Below, one piece after another: positions 5,844 to 6,016 of a DNA stretch of 6,016 bases (its first letter is position 1; each line of letters begins with the position of its first letter). The DNA lies in the NCBI GenBank assembly GCA_043421945.1, contig JBHOGO010000139.1, positions 1 to 6,016 on the forward strand, read 5' to 3'. Under the pieces are notes generated by a model. It had not been told where the DNA came from, made no database searches, and was given only the letters and a program-made list of their open reading frames with translations. This DNA is from Thaumasiovibrio sp043421945 (GTDB taxonomy: Bacteria > Pseudomonadota > Gammaproteobacteria > Enterobacterales > Vibrionaceae). Both the position numbers and the translations under genes were made by a program.

Positions 5844-5895
5844 TGAAAAAAAAGTGAAAATAGCCCCTTGCATCTGAAATAATACCTCGTATAAT
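5844..5895 (+). promoter_or_regulatory. Strong stable-RNA promoter with UP element for tRNA-Gly
   Basis: The -10 is a perfect TATAAT (5890-5895) and the -35 is TTGCAT (5868-5873), with a 16-bp spacer. An A-rich block at 5845-5862 sits where an UP element contacts the RNA polymerase alpha subunit. The discriminator after the -10 is GCGCAGCCC, the GC-rich type that makes rRNA and tRNA promoters sensitive to ppGpp and DksA. Transcription should start near 5902, giving a leader of about 40 nt before the tRNA. This is the clearest promoter in the window. Confidence 0.88.
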
Positions 5896-5906
5896 GCGCA
5901 GCCCTG

Positions 5907-5934
5907 AACGGGGAGAATTAAACAGTTTCCCGTT
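5907..5934 (+). other. Hairpin in the tRNA precursor leader
   Basis: AACGGGGA (5907-5914) pairs with TTCCCGTT (5927-5934), eight pairs including one G-T wobble, around a 12-nt loop. It lies between the predicted transcript start and the tRNA. There is no T tract, so it is probably part of the 5' leader removed by RNase P rather than a terminator. Confidence 0.45.
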
Positions 5935-5941
5935 AGATATT

Positions 5942-6016
5942 GCGACACTAGCTCAGCTGGTAGAGCGCAACCTTGCCAAGGTTGAGGTCACGAGTTCGAA
6001 CCTCGTGTGTCGCTCC
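5942..6016 (+). tRNA. tRNA-Gly, anticodon GCC (last base cut by the window edge)
   Basis: A complete cloverleaf can be drawn. The acceptor stem is GCGACAC (5942-5948) with GTGTCGC (6007-6013), seven perfect pairs. The D arm contains GCTCAGCTGGTAGAGC. The anticodon stem is CAACC (5968-5972) with GGTTG (5980-5984), around loop TTGCCAA with anticodon GCC at 5975-5977, reading GGC and GGU. The T stem is ACGAG (5990-5994) with CTCGT (6002-6006), around loop TTCGAAC. The discriminator T and the first two bases of an encoded CCA end the window, so one base is missing. In E. coli the tRNA-Gly genes glyV, glyX and glyY follow orn, so more copies may lie just beyond. Confidence 0.98.

Noticed and set aside
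1..6016. CRISPR array, insertion sequence, phage, toxin-antitoxin or defence island
   Set aside because: There are no regularly spaced repeats, no transposase or integrase, and no defence-type proteins. The confident genes are housekeeping genes or common transporters.

Overview
The window is an ordinary chromosomal housekeeping segment of a gammaproteobacterium. I place it in the Vibrionaceae (Vibrio, Photobacterium or a relative). The reasons are the Vibrio-like RsgA (lysine-rich start MAKKKKLTKGQ, GGCKFRDCKH zinc knuckle), the Vibrio/enterobacterial-type Psd and Orn, and the order orn / rsgA / psd with a glycine tRNA directly after orn, which also occurs in E. coli. The genus is inferred from remembered protein families, not from a search.

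Layout. Positions 1-225 hold no confident gene. There is a perfect GC-rich hairpin, a pair of inverted AATACCAA motifs that could bound a small dispersed repeat, and a 32-codon plus-strand reading frame with a good ribosome binding site. Four genes then lie on the minus strand: a DMT/EamA-family permease (226-1137), a DASS/SLC13 anion:sodium symporter (1442-2848), phosphatidylserine decarboxylase psd (3015-3890) and the ribosome-assembly GTPase rsgA (4140-5192). orn, for oligoribonuclease, runs the other way (5271-5816). After it come a strong stable-RNA promoter and tRNA-Gly(GCC), whose final A lies just past the right edge.

Transcription. rsgA and orn are divergent from a gap of 78 bp. psd lies 249 bp downstream of rsgA on the same strand and ends at a convincing intrinsic terminator (2938-2961), so the DASS gene is probably a separate unit. 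The DASS and DMT genes are separated by 304 bp holding a large imperfect hairpin, the likely terminator of the DASS gene, and short direct repeats. Small inverted repeats lie close upstream of the DASS and DMT starts, and another about 95 bp upstream of psd. The DASS and DMT genes have no visible Shine-Dalgarno sequence.

Function. rsgA, orn and tRNA-Gly serve translation and RNA turnover, and psd makes phosphatidylethanolamine. The two permeases look like independent accessory transporters. I found no defence system, CRISPR array, prophage, insertion sequence or recognisable novel multi-gene system. The second-look items are small: a possible upstream ORF overlapping the rsgA start at an A-rich slippery tract, the long dyad before the DASS gene, and the repeat-like left edge.
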